64,000 bases of DNA from Vampirovibrio chlorellavorus (lineage in GTDB: Bacteria; Cyanobacteriota; Vampirovibrionia; Vampirovibrionales; Vampirovibrionaceae): assembly GCF_003149375.1 (NCBI RefSeq), contig NZ_QFWH01000007.1, forward strand, positions 120,211 to 184,210, written 5' to 3'. The position numbers and the translations under genes are program-made. This document shows positions 17,301 to 25,041 of this stretch, piece by piece (the stretch's first letter is position 1; each line of letters opens with the position of its first letter). The notes beneath the pieces were generated by a model that saw only the letters and a program-made list of their open reading frames with translations, was not told the DNA's origin and did not search any database.

Positions 17301-18384
17301 AAACGCCATTGTCATAGACATCCACAACCCCGGTCCCGCCCGGAGGAATGGCCCAGACATTGTCCCCGCGCAAAAAGGTGGTGGCATCCGGGGTGCCGGT
17401 CGCTGAAAAATCCGTGGGAGCTTCTACCTGGTCTTTGGATGCCAACAACCCGGCATCGCCGACTTCAGAAAGCGTATGGGTATGAGTGACATTGGCCTTG
17501 CCGGAAAGATCCACATCCACATTGACATCAATGCGGCTATTGACTGGATCATCGGTAACCACCGCCACAGTGTTTAAACCGTCCTTGAAATTCAGCTTGG
17601 GCCGGGTGGCAATATCCACCCCTTCATCCTGAATCGAGACATCGGCATGAATGGTCACTTCCACACTGGAAGGAATTGCAGGTTCCCCTTCCGGATCCCC
17701 GGCATTAAACACCAGATCCGTTCTGACATTGTCCCCTTCCACAATGTTGACAATACCCACCGTGCCAGCCAAAGCAATGCCGTTATCATGCACTTCCAGG
17801 GGACCTCGGGCCAGCAGCTTGATTTCGGCATCCAGCTTGTTATTGATCGGATCATCGCTCAGTTCAACAACGACATCCCCGTTACTGATAAAGTTGACTT
17901 GCTTTCTGACCCCGCCGAGATTCCCATCCACCGCTAGCTCCACTTTCTGAACGCTGGTATCTTCGACTACATCAATGGCCCCACCGGTTTCAGCAAGCGT
18001 TGGCCCCATTGCCACTTCCGTCATGGCATCGGGTTGCGTAATCAGCAACTTGCCTCCGTCCAGGGTGCCCATACCCGTCCCCCCCTTGGTGGGCGGCAGA
18101 ACACCAGAGAACTGATCCGAATTCACTTGGCGGTTGGTCAGCGCCGTGTCAATTTCATCGCGGGTTTTTTGAGAAGACCAGATCGTATCCGGGGCGGTGA
18201 CCGTGTCATCCATGGGACGGTGGGCTTCAAGATCCGCGAGGTGATCGGTCACCCCAATCGTCTTTTTCACCTGGGTCAGGCTTGCTTTTCGGGTATCGCC
18301 CGCGTTGTTGATCGCAAGTTCATCGCTTTCATTGAGTGAAAGCGTCGAAGGCAACTGGCTTATCTGAATCCGATCTTCAGCCAT
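14332..18384 (-). CDS. Giant tail fibre/tail spike with repeated modules and pectate-lyase beta-helix
   Basis: This 1350-residue adhesin starts with a virion-anchoring head (EDRIQISQLPSTL). Five related modules of about 45 residues follow near residues 150, 205, 250, 360 and 580. They share G-x-R-x4-N-F-x2-G-x-N-V then D-D-x4-N-x-x-D-V. A nine-glycine hinge lies near residue 570. From about residue 630, NVQDYGAVGDG opens a pectate-lyase-superfamily beta-helix that fills the rest and probably binds or degrades surface polysaccharide. An in-frame TTG two codons upstream (18390) is an alternative start. Confidence 0.9.
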   Translation of the reverse strand: MAEDRIQISQLPSTLSLNESDELAINNAGDTRKASLTQVKKTIGVTDHLADLEAHRPMDDTVTAPDTIWSSQKTRDEIDTALTNRQVNSDQFSGVLPPTKGGTGMGTLDGGKLLITQPDAMTEVAMGPTLAETGGAIDVVEDTSVQKVELAVDGNLGGVRKQVNFISNGDVVVELSDDPINNKLDAEIKLLARGPLEVHDNGIALAGTVGIVNIVEGDNVRTDLVFNAGDPEGEPAIPSSVEVTIHADVSIQDEGVDIATRPKLNFKDGLNTVAVVTDDPVNSRIDVNVDVDLSGKANVTHTHTLSEVGDAGLLASKDQVEAPTDFSATGTPDATTFLRGDNVWAIPPGGTGVVDVYDNGVLTGSRGGVNFIAGPNVTITQSDDAGGDKVDVTIEATGSGGGGGILWRDSSDVNVANTTSLTQLFSYTIPGGTLGPGDVIRVHVRGSGLNNTGGLQAFSWRTSLGGQNQDSAFSNFGNHASGFDWVLDYEIMANGSGSQQVTAHLQTFQHKADPEDEGWLLTTNLNLDMTVDQTFQLFVTPFTANASLSITKEAAWVEHVAESDSGGGGGGGGGITGVGIRNNSATIVGTRPNINFHPGSNVTLTITDDAVNNEVDVTIAAATGSGSSMFLNVQDYGAVGDGVTSDSSAIQAAINDSVTLGLSGVFFPDGVYRITTAITPPGGSAGRERPSIVNWNPISERITFDKDPGLQNGDPIAFQGDGLPWTVTENKVFNARRISALEYELYDTRSNATNTASTAGRIDLIGRTVSSINLTTNEITFSAPHLMRTGQRVRFQSTGSLPSGTDINTEYVFRVVSPTVGTIHPINNFTTSNDFPAYHAYYYPSSQPSGGRTPEIIDITSAGSGTIDMKRVGAQLHPGTTKYHNGLILKGSGNAIIAKDPNQGLSLLFWAHRFDNLVVEDLEFWGRNYEERWLDEFGGSYPYWGDDGFRVESCHNVVFNRCRFKYFGDGALRFQTAFNDKNIGPMAESLTVENCWFFMCTQTSSTVSNTAHPSAATTIRFINNTFEKMRTGVKLSSKKTEGIADAWFIGNKWKDCKISHQFNAPLEIQSFSRVYVKDNTWENQGTTGNIEPYCILIIPNNSATASKGPINNITLEGNVIENCPRGFKISNRSYIDGPVVMEDVTIRGNHFRNLTSTFSEGAISISINPVRRVEISGNHFDDIANQYCIFINLIDDSDGVQSCNYVLDSNFFGNMTHASASLISLTLDNQGGPVGAKMLRGFIFSNSVITTPVPLLRAINVSDMLFSNIIYNAPSGTFHNPTLFSGISRFRYNNCHITATNGIDHPSTPHLFITGCSFNCSGIAIKNATSQSATAFIEGNHVVSGSVSFQ

Positions 18385-18404
18385 AGTCAAAAAATTCCCC
18401 GTCT

Positions 18405-19121
18405 TCAGGATTTGATGATGTAGTTCAACGTGAGATAAGGCGGCATGTTTTCATGGGGTTGCCCGCCTCCGGTAGCACCGGTTGTGGTCCCCACCGGCCC
18501 GTCACCGGAACCGTTAAAGTTCATGCCGCTTCCACTATGGGAAGGCGCCGAATAACTGTGGCCGTGAGAGGGCATTTCAGCCACTGTCAGTGTGTGCTTT
18601 TCCGTGCCGCCAAACCCGCCCAGCACATCCGCCTGTCCGTCCGTGACCCGGTTGGCCGAAACGCCGCCCATGTCATCTTTTCCCAAGGGAAATCGCCCTC
18701 GCAAATCGGGCAGGTTGAATGTAGTGACCCCATCACCCGCCCCATAGGTCGTACCGATGACAGTAAAGAGATCGGCAAATGTCGTTCGATCAACCGCAGA
18801 ACCATCGCACAGCAGATACCCCGAAGGAATATCCGCTGTTGGCCAGGGATGCAAGGTGCCCGAGGGGATGCCGGATCCGGCTGCGGCTATCCGGTTCTGG
18901 ATGGCTTGAGACAACTGGGTATTGTCATTCTTATTGGGAATCAGACCCGCATCCACGATGGCTTGCCTGATTTCTTCCTGGATCATGTTGAACCACCAGC
19001 TATCCAGCTTGGTGGCCGCAACGCCAGCTCCGGGATCCCCGTTGGTGAAATACCGCTCTTGGGCGGGAGCAGGGACATTGGGTGCGGTCGTCACGCTGGT
19101 TGAATTGTCAATGCGATACAT
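18405..19121 (-). CDS. Tail-collar domain fibre protein A
   Basis: This 238-residue protein starts MYRIDNSTSV. It has the tail-collar signature GYLLCDGSAVDRTTFADLF...GAGDGVTTFNLPDLRGRF and ends with the LPSHGH-type histidine motif (MPSHGHSYS) and NMPPYLTLNYIIKS. Such domains trimerise and hold metal-binding sites in fibre tips. It is a close paralogue of the next gene upstream (19134-19826), sharing the N-terminal MYRIDN, the SWWFNMIQEEIR block and the C-terminal domain. Confidence 0.88.
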   Translation of the reverse strand: MYRIDNSTSVTTAPNVPAPAQERYFTNGDPGAGVAATKLDSWWFNMIQEEIRQAIVDAGLIPNKNDNTQLSQAIQNRIAAAGSGIPSGTLHPWPTADIPSGYLLCDGSAVDRTTFADLFTVIGTTYGAGDGVTTFNLPDLRGRFPLGKDDMGGVSANRVTDGQADVLGGFGGTEKHTLTVAEMPSHGHSYSAPSHSGSGMNFNGSGDGPVGTTTGATGGGQPHENMPPYLTLNYIIKS

Positions 19122-19133
19122 ACGCGTTCCGTC

Positions 19134-19826
19134 CTAGCTTTTAATGATGGCCTTGAGCGTGATAAAAGGGGGTATGTTGTTATGGGCCTGGTTTCCGCCC
19201 GTGTTGCCGGTTGTCGTCGAGACATTGCCGTCTCCGGAATCGTTAAAATTCATGCCGCCCCCGCTGGAGCTGGCCACGCTATAGGTGTGGGTGTGGCTGG
19301 GTAGCTCCGCCACACTCAACTGGACTTTATCCAAACCGCCCGCGCCTCCAAGAGAATCCGCTTGAAGGGCAACCACCCGATCCGCGCTGGTGCCACCCAT
19401 ATCGTCTTTGCCCAGGACAAAGCGTCCCCGAAGATCCGGCACGTTAAAGGTGGTGGCCCCGTTTCCTACGCCATAACTTGTATCCAAAACAGCGAATAGG
19501 CGCTGGTAATCGGTTCTGGAAACGGCCCGACCGTCACATTCCAGATAACCCGCCGGAATTTTTTCTCCGGCAAACCAGAGGATGGATCCCGTTTCCACCG
19601 CCAGACCCGCTTCCTGGATGAGAGCATCAATCGCCTTGGTGAACTGGGTATTGTCCGCTTTATCCGGGTTTAATCCCCCAGCCAAAACAACCGAGCGGAT
19701 TTCCTCCTGAATCATGTTGAGCCACCAATCTTCCATATGGGTGCCCCTGTCCCAGAAGGCTTCGCTTTGAGCAGGCGGAATCGCCGGTGGTGTGGCCACC
19801 GATGTCACGTTATCGATACGATACAT
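19134..19826 (-). CDS. Tail-collar domain fibre protein B (paralogue)
   Basis: This 230-residue protein also begins MYRIDN. It carries the collar motif GYLECDGRAVSRTDYQRLF, the GNGATTFNVPDLRGRF block and the LPSHTHTYS histidine motif. The main difference from protein A is in the middle (residues 60-100). Tandem duplication of fibre proteins is a usual route to altered host range. It lies twelve bases upstream of protein A. Confidence 0.88.
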   Translation of the reverse strand: MYRIDNVTSVATPPAIPPAQSEAFWDRGTHMEDWWLNMIQEEIRSVVLAGGLNPDKADNTQFTKAIDALIQEAGLAVETGSILWFAGEKIPAGYLECDGRAVSRTDYQRLFAVLDTSYGVGNGATTFNVPDLRGRFVLGKDDMGGTSADRVVALQADSLGGAGGLDKVQLSVAELPSHTHTYSVASSSGGGMNFNDSGDGNVSTTTGNTGGNQAHNNIPPFITLKAIIKS

Positions 19827-19836
19827 GCAAAGCCCC

Positions 19837-20421
19837 CTAGCTATAGGTGAAAATCACGATGGTGTGGGCTGGCTTATAGCGGTTAATGAGGCATTCCAGA
19901 ATCTCATTACCCCAACTGCGAATCGGATCCCCGCAGGATCCGATGCCAGTCTTGGTATGGCGAATGGTGTCTAGGGGCGCATTGACTTCCCAGTAATGCA
20001 GCCAGGTGTCCCCGTAATCGCCGATTCCACAAGGCATCCCGGCAGTGGTTGGCCAGGTTTCGGTAATGGAAATCACAAAGCCGAACCGTGCGGCCAGATC
20101 GATGAAATACTGCTTGTGCTGACCGCCACGGGCGTTGAGCTTATCCACCACCGCTTGGCGTCGTAGCTCAACTGTTTGAGCAAGGCCGGTGCAGGGATCG
20201 GGCAAGCCTGCCGTTCGCTCCCAATCCATCAGGAGTTCGAGTGTCACGCGGGGATCGAGTTCATCGCTCAAGTCATCCGCCCGCTCATCGATACGGGCGG
20301 ATTCATCAGCCAATGCCTGCAATAGCCGGTTCTGGGTGAGATCGTCCTCATCCGGCCACGCCTGCCCGCTGGGTTTGAGCTTTTTAATTTGCTCGTAATA
20401 ATCCTTGGCGCTTGCACTCAT
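19837..20421 (-). CDS. DUF2313 baseplate protein (Mu gp48-like)
   Basis: The 194-residue protein begins YYEQIKKLKPSGQAWP, the typical opening of the DUF2313/YmfQ family. It continues LDPRVTLELLMDWERTAGLPDPC and RRQAVVDKLNARGGQ, and ends in an INRYKPAHTIV segment shared with P2 gpI-type proteins. In Mu, gp48 lies next to gp47 in the baseplate wedge, as here. Confidence 0.88.
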   Translation of the reverse strand: MSASAKDYYEQIKKLKPSGQAWPDEDDLTQNRLLQALADESARIDERADDLSDELDPRVTLELLMDWERTAGLPDPCTGLAQTVELRRQAVVDKLNARGGQHKQYFIDLAARFGFVISITETWPTTAGMPCGIGDYGDTWLHYWEVNAPLDTIRHTKTGIGSCGDPIRSWGNEILECLINRYKPAHTIVIFTYS

Positions 20422-20427
20422 GGGGTT

Positions 20428-21498
20428 CTAGCTCCAGGTGATGGTTCCCACAACCGGGATTTCGCCAATCCCAACGGACACATTCGCCAATGGACTCAGC
20501 AGGTTATGGGCAAATTCCCCTTGGGCAATGGAGATCGCTTCCCGGATGCGGGACAAATAAATGGTGCCGCCCGGCTCGCCTTCACGCTTGAACAGATCGG
20601 CAAGTTCCGCTTCCGCAGCCGCTTGAATCAACGGATCGGCAACGGGAGAACCGTCGCTATCCAGAAGAACAATTTCAAAATCGATGGGAGCAGGCGTTGG
20701 AGCAACCACAAAGACCTGAGCCGTCACCGGGCGCAGATTCTGGATATAGTCATTGGCTCTGGTGACATCGTCCCCTTGCGGAATCCCGTCCGGGTACGTG
20801 TTATCCATCATAAAACGCACCGTCACTGTGCCCGCCCCGAGTTCTTGCGTGGCCCAGGCTCTTGTGACGCCTTCCACTTCGCGAGCCCAGTTCACATAAT
20901 CAAAGAGCGCTCCCCCATGGGGCGGTTGTTGAATCCGGGCGAGCATTCTTTCCCGCAAACTGGCATCGGTTTCGGTATCGGTGCCGCCCGTCAGTTCGCC
21001 CGCCGTTGATTCGGCGTTAAAGCCTGAAATCGGGTTTACAAAAGTAAGAATGGTTCCGGTGACGGTATTGCCATTTTTTCCGGCTTTTAAGGCCCGGACT
21101 GTTAAAATCAGGATATTTCCATCAATGACCCCGGCTTTGACGGTTTCAAACAGCTCCCCATCTCCGCGTTGCAGTTTCTGGCCAATGTTTATCAGGCTTC
21201 CGTTATTACCGGTAAAGGTACAATTGCCTTGGGCTTTGGTAGCCGCTTTTCGATCCACCCCCCACACAGCCGCCCAGCGTTCCATATACTCGCGCTCTGC
21301 GGTATCGGGAATGCCTTGTCTGGCGATAAAGTCCAGGTAGCCATACAAGCCATGGGCCAGGCCCGCCAGGATACGGGCGATGACACCCAGAAAGGACCGC
21401 CTGACCCTGGAATCGGCTCCCGAAATCCGCGTGTTAATATCGCCCCGGATTCTGTCGAGCAGTTGCTCCAAAGTGGGCCGTGCAAAGTTGGTGTCCAT
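20428..21498 (-). CDS. Baseplate wedge protein (Mu gp47 / gpJ family)
   Basis: This 356-residue baseplate J-like protein has the family opening RPTLEQLLDRIRGDINTRI, DTAEREYMERWAAVWG, a central GGTDTETDASLRERMLARIQQPPHGG and a C-terminal YLSRIREAIS. It connects tube and fibres in the contractile baseplate. It lies between gp46-like and gp48-like genes, as in Mu. Confidence 0.93.
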   Translation of the reverse strand: MDTNFARPTLEQLLDRIRGDINTRISGADSRVRRSFLGVIARILAGLAHGLYGYLDFIARQGIPDTAEREYMERWAAVWGVDRKAATKAQGNCTFTGNNGSLINIGQKLQRGDGELFETVKAGVIDGNILILTVRALKAGKNGNTVTGTILTFVNPISGFNAESTAGELTGGTDTETDASLRERMLARIQQPPHGGALFDYVNWAREVEGVTRAWATQELGAGTVTVRFMMDNTYPDGIPQGDDVTRANDYIQNLRPVTAQVFVVAPTPAPIDFEIVLLDSDGSPVADPLIQAAAEAELADLFKREGEPGGTIYLSRIREAISIAQGEFAHNLLSPLANVSVGIGEIPVVGTITWS

Positions 21499-21504
21499 GG
21501 CGCG

Positions 21505-22074
21505 TTATTGCTCCAGGAATTGGTTATCATCGGTGGCCAGGAAGTCCTGATTGCTTTCAAGCGACAGGATTTTGTGAGGGGCCACAGCCGTGGAGGGTTC
21601 GCCTTGCAGGAGCCGGTTCCAGATCAAGTTGAAACGCTCTTTGGAGCCCGTCATCTTGGTGATTTCAACGGTGATTCCCATCACCCCAGCGATTTTGCTC
21701 ACCCAAAAGGTGGTGACCTGAACGTTTTCGGCAATACCGTCATCAATGAGCCAGGCGAGGGCTTCAAGGGAATACTCTTTGGCCCGGTTGAGCGTTTCTT
21801 GCGTGGCCTTTTCCCGAGCCAAAAGCCAGAGGTGCGATCCGATTTCATCCCCATCCAGTGCCGCAAAGGTATCGCCCCACCAACCCCGGCGAAAAGTTTC
21901 CCCAGCGGGAAGCGGATCGGTCAAGGCCGCCCGTTTATCTGTAAACAGACTGACTATTACAGAGGTTTCTAGCGTTTCATCCGCTTCAAGATCGCGGTAT
22001 TTGAGCTGAGCGTCAAAGTAGCCCAGGGTTCCCCCTTCACCGGCATGGTGAAAGAGGCGAATGTCTCTTGTCAT
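21505..22074 (-). CDS. Phage GP46-family baseplate protein
   Basis: This 189-residue protein has the family features: an N-terminal beta segment ending ETSVIVSLFTDKRA, RRGWWGDTF, GSHLWLL, and a C-terminal SLEALAWLIDDGIAENVQV. It is related to T4 gp25-type wedge proteins. It precedes gp47-like by six bases. Confidence 0.9.
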   Translation of the reverse strand: MTRDIRLFHHAGEGGTLGYFDAQLKYRDLEADETLETSVIVSLFTDKRAALTDPLPAGETFRRGWWGDTFAALDGDEIGSHLWLLAREKATQETLNRAKEYSLEALAWLIDDGIAENVQVTTFWVSKIAGVMGITVEITKMTGSKERFNLIWNRLLQGEPSTAVAPHKILSLESNQDFLATDDNQFLEQ

Positions 22075-22231
22075 CTGCCTTACCCCTATGATAACAATGA
22101 GCGCAGGGAATCAAGTAAGATAAAGAACCCGTGAGGGTTGCTCACAGGGCCATCTCATGGCGTGTAATGTAGCGTGTTAAAATACACTCAATTGTTTGAG
22201 AATTCTGTATGCAAGCCTCTTGCGTAGTTTA

Positions 22232-22256
22232 AATTGAGAACAAGTAGTTCTCAATT
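22232..22256. repeat. Perfect inverted repeat AATTGAGAAC-N5-GTTCTCAATT
   Basis: Ten-base perfect arms with loop AAGTA lie 32 bases upstream of the opposite-strand 355-aa gene. The same half-site forms a contiguous palindrome at 37343-37358. It could be an operator or a small hairpin; no T run follows. Confidence 0.6.
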
Positions 22257-22288
22257 GCCGCCAAAGCACGAATTGGATAGATATTAGT

Positions 22289-23356
22289 ATGGAATGGTCA
22301 TTTCTAAGTACTGAAACACTAACATTTGTAAGCACTATTGTTGCTTGTGTTGCAATGGTTTTTGCGGCTATTAGTGTGTATTTCACTTACAAGATAACCC
22401 AAACAAAGTTTGGAGTAGATGTCAGAGGGCAAGCTCAATGGGTAGATAGTGTTTACTCAGATGAGAAATATGTATCCAGCATTAAGCTGCAGAATTTCAA
22501 GGATAAATCGATCGCAATTTTTTCTATATATGTAAGGATTGGGCATAATTACTACATTGAAATAGAAGAGTTTGAAGATAGTCCACTGATATTGAATCCC
22601 TTTGAAACGATAAATAGAAACTATGACCCTATTGAGTTTTATAATTTCAATTCTTGTAAGATAAGAATTTCTTCTCTTCCCAGTAAGTTAATTTATTCTT
22701 CGGAATTAATTTTATACACTTCAGAAGGCCGATATAATGTTAGAAAAAGAATTCCAAATGACAACTTGGTCATGCACTACTTTAACAATCATTTGACGGC
22801 AATTGCCAAGCCCATCAGACTACCTTTTAAAGGTGTTTCATATGGAGGTAATACCAAGTTTATCGTTGAGTTTATATATGAGAATGGAAAAAGTGAAGTT
22901 GTTCCGCTACAAGAAGAAGATTATTCTTGGCAAAAATTTAAAAGGTTCTCTCTTTCAAAAGATGCCTTGCGTTCAAAAGATGACCTGGAAAGGTTTCTTG
23001 AAGACAAAATATCAAATAGTTTATTAACATGTGCTAGTTTTACTGTTTACGACCTGAACGAGAAACGGAAAGAAATATTTGAAGGCACGTACAAGGAGCA
23101 TCTAGCAAGGCAAGTAAACTGGTTTGAGTATTATATCTTGGGCAAAATTTTAACGACAGTTGCAGAATTTAGACTGAAGCTTAAAAACCGAAAAGCAAGA
23201 GAAATTGCAAACAAAAATAATATATCCAGGATAGCCGCTATCAAACTTCGTAGTATTTTTAGATCTATTACTCAGGCAACTGACAGGTCTCGTAGGCTAT
23301 TTATGACCAAGATTCGTAGTTTTTTTGAAGCCTTGTCAGACCAGAGCAAAAACTAA
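22289..23356 (+). CDS. Unknown AT-rich membrane-anchored protein, probable moron
   Basis: This 355-residue protein has one N-terminal transmembrane helix (TFVSTIVACVAMVFAAISVYF, about residues 11-31), a beta-rich middle and a basic helical C-terminus. The gene is strikingly AT-rich compared with the surrounding tail genes and points the opposite way, between gp46-like and gp45-like genes that are adjacent in Mu. No Shine-Dalgarno is obvious. I recognise no family. Single-TM cargo proteins placed like this are often superinfection-exclusion or defence genes; that is inference. Confidence 0.75.
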   Translation: MEWSFLSTETLTFVSTIVACVAMVFAAISVYFTYKITQTKFGVDVRGQAQWVDSVYSDEKYVSSIKLQNFKDKSIAIFSIYVRIGHNYYIEIEEFEDSPLILNPFETINRNYDPIEFYNFNSCKIRISSLPSKLIYSSELILYTSEGRYNVRKRIPNDNLVMHYFNNHLTAIAKPIRLPFKGVSYGGNTKFIVEFIYENGKSEVVPLQEEDYSWQKFKRFSLSKDALRSKDDLERFLEDKISNSLLTCASFTVYDLNEKRKEIFEGTYKEHLARQVNWFEYYILGKILTTVAEFRLKLKNRKAREIANKNNISRIAAIKLRSIFRSITQATDRSRRLFMTKIRSFFEALSDQSKN

Positions 23357-23374
23357 AAAATAGATTTTTACGGT

Positions 23375-24007
23375 TTAAGTCGCTCCCGGCCCACCGTGTT
23401 CAGGCGGCATGCAAGGATTATCAGATCCCGGGACCGTGCATTGGGCGTAACTATCCGTGTGAGTCGGAAAGTAATCGTATCCCCGGCCACCACAGTCCCA
23501 CTTGATTCTGCTTACGGCATGGATTTCCACCTCATTGCCTTCCAGCCGTGCCACAGCATCTGATTGGATGATGATGTTGCCTGTTGCTTTCAGATAGATT
23601 TTGCCGTCTTTGGATTCCAGGGTGATGTTGTTTTCCGGTGTTTCTAAAATGACTTCTCCGTCAGCCTTGAAATGAGCGAAATTGCCTTTCTGGGTATAGA
23701 CGGCCACATCCCCTTCAGCAAGATTCCGTTTCCTGAATTCCCGGTGCTCAACGGCCATCACTACCCCGTGAGAGCGATCCCCGTTCATGAAAACCACCAG
23801 CGCTTCAGATCCAGCAGGCGGATGGCCGGTAAAACCATATTGCTGCATCCGCTCAATGCCCGACCGGGTTTCACCAGCCAGCAAATCAGACTGGATCAGC
23901 TGATACCCGCCTGCATCATCAATGAGCTTCACCACACCGCGAGCGAGCATATTAAAAATCCGGCGCTTCATTTTGCCGGTGAGTTTGTCAAAGTCTCGTA
24001 AGTCCAT
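23375..24007 (-). CDS. Baseplate spike protein (Mu gp45 / gpV-like)
   Basis: The N-terminal segment includes MLARGVVKLIDDAGGYQLIQ and a domain with PPAGSEALVVFMNGDRSHGVVMA. A repetitive beta region follows (ENNITLESKDGKIYLKATG, residues about 125-165), characteristic of the membrane-piercing spike of Mu gp45. The histidine/cysteine-rich C-terminus (CMPPEHGGPGAT) may bind iron at the tip, as in P2 gpV. Confidence 0.88.
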   Translation of the reverse strand: MDLRDFDKLTGKMKRRIFNMLARGVVKLIDDAGGYQLIQSDLLAGETRSGIERMQQYGFTGHPPAGSEALVVFMNGDRSHGVVMAVEHREFRKRNLAEGDVAVYTQKGNFAHFKADGEVILETPENNITLESKDGKIYLKATGNIIIQSDAVARLEGNEVEIHAVSRIKWDCGGRGYDYFPTHTDSYAQCTVPGSDNPCMPPEHGGPGAT

Positions 24008-24012
24008 CGGCT

Positions 24013-25038
24013 TTAGTCCGTAGGCTCCGGGTTAAAGGAGTCAGGTCGTGCAAGCTTGATTTCAGAAATGCGTCCGCCCTGGTTATCGAGGCGGAAATTA
24101 AGGCCCGAAACCAGCAGGATTTCATCGACTTTTAAAACACTATCCTTGACCCTGACTCGCTCATTCACGCGCCACAGGGGGCCACCCGCAAGTTGCCGCC
24201 ACCCAGCCACGGTATAGGTCAAGTCAAAGCCTTTCGCCTTGCGGGTGGCGATTTCCCAATCCACCCGTTTCTGGCAAGTTTGCGTATTGGCTTGGCCTTC
24301 AGCCAGCATCATCAAGGGCCGGTGCCGTTTGACTTCAGTATCAACGGCCTGGGCGTTCGCTTTGGTATTCACATCCGGTTTGATCTCATCGCTGCCTTCG
24401 GTCTGGCCTTTTACCGTCACTTGCGAAAAGCGGTCCTTACTGGAAAAGCGGCCTTCGGCTTTCAGAATATTTTGCCCGCTCACCAGGGCTGTTTGCGCCT
24501 GGCTTTGGCTTGCGCGGGTAATCAGTAAATTCCCCGCCCCATCTGAAATGACCAGGAGTCCCCGCAATTTCGCCATACGCTCAATGGCTTCCACGACTGA
24601 TTCCCCTTGCTCCAGGGCAAAGGTTTTAAAGGGTTCTCCGGTACCCACTTCAACTTTGATTGCGATATTTTCAAAGGGAGCCACGAGATCACGGGCGATT
24701 TGCTCCAGGCGCTGGTTTCTCCATTGGCCCGGTTCCTGAATGGCGGAACAATCTACCAGATCCCCCGCCTTATCCCGACCGCTCACTCGAAAGCTATGGC
24801 TTTGAGCATCATAACTGTGGGAAATATCATCCACGTAGCCGGTAATCACCGTATCCCCACCAATTCTCACTTCGCAAGAATCCATCAGGTTAATGGTGCG
24901 AGAGACATTTTGGCCAGGCCAACGCTCAGTAAGTCCTAACTCAAACTTGCCGGACAGAGTTTCCATGGAAAGCGTAATCGAGACTTCTTTCCAGCCACCG
25001 TACTTCTGGCCGTTGACGATCAAAAACACATCATTCAT
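24013..25038 (-). CDS. Baseplate hub protein (Mu gp44 / late control D family)
   Basis: This 341-residue protein starts DVFLIVNGQKYGGWKEVSITLSMET. It contains SGRDKAGDLVDCSA and a late-control-like domain (IARDLVAPFENIAIKVEVG, ESVVEAIERMAKLRGLLVISDG). This is the P-family hub that carries the spike. It is spaced five bases from the spike gene. Confidence 0.9.
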   Translation of the reverse strand: MNDVFLIVNGQKYGGWKEVSITLSMETLSGKFELGLTERWPGQNVSRTINLMDSCEVRIGGDTVITGYVDDISHSYDAQSHSFRVSGRDKAGDLVDCSAIQEPGQWRNQRLEQIARDLVAPFENIAIKVEVGTGEPFKTFALEQGESVVEAIERMAKLRGLLVISDGAGNLLITRASQSQAQTALVSGQNILKAEGRFSSKDRFSQVTVKGQTEGSDEIKPDVNTKANAQAVDTEVKRHRPLMMLAEGQANTQTCQKRVDWEIATRKAKGFDLTYTVAGWRQLAGGPLWRVNERVRVKDSVLKVDEILLVSGLNFRLDNQGGRISEIKLARPDSFNPEPTD

Positions 25039-25041
25039 GGC

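Noticed and set aside
16578..17317. Proline-rich rightward reading frames within the tail fibre gene
   Set aside because: They are antisense shadows of the glycine-rich fibre coding sequence.
22177..22386. Leftward 69-aa frame overlapping the start of the AT-rich gene
   Set aside because: It covers the inverted repeat and the 5' end of a much better rightward gene.
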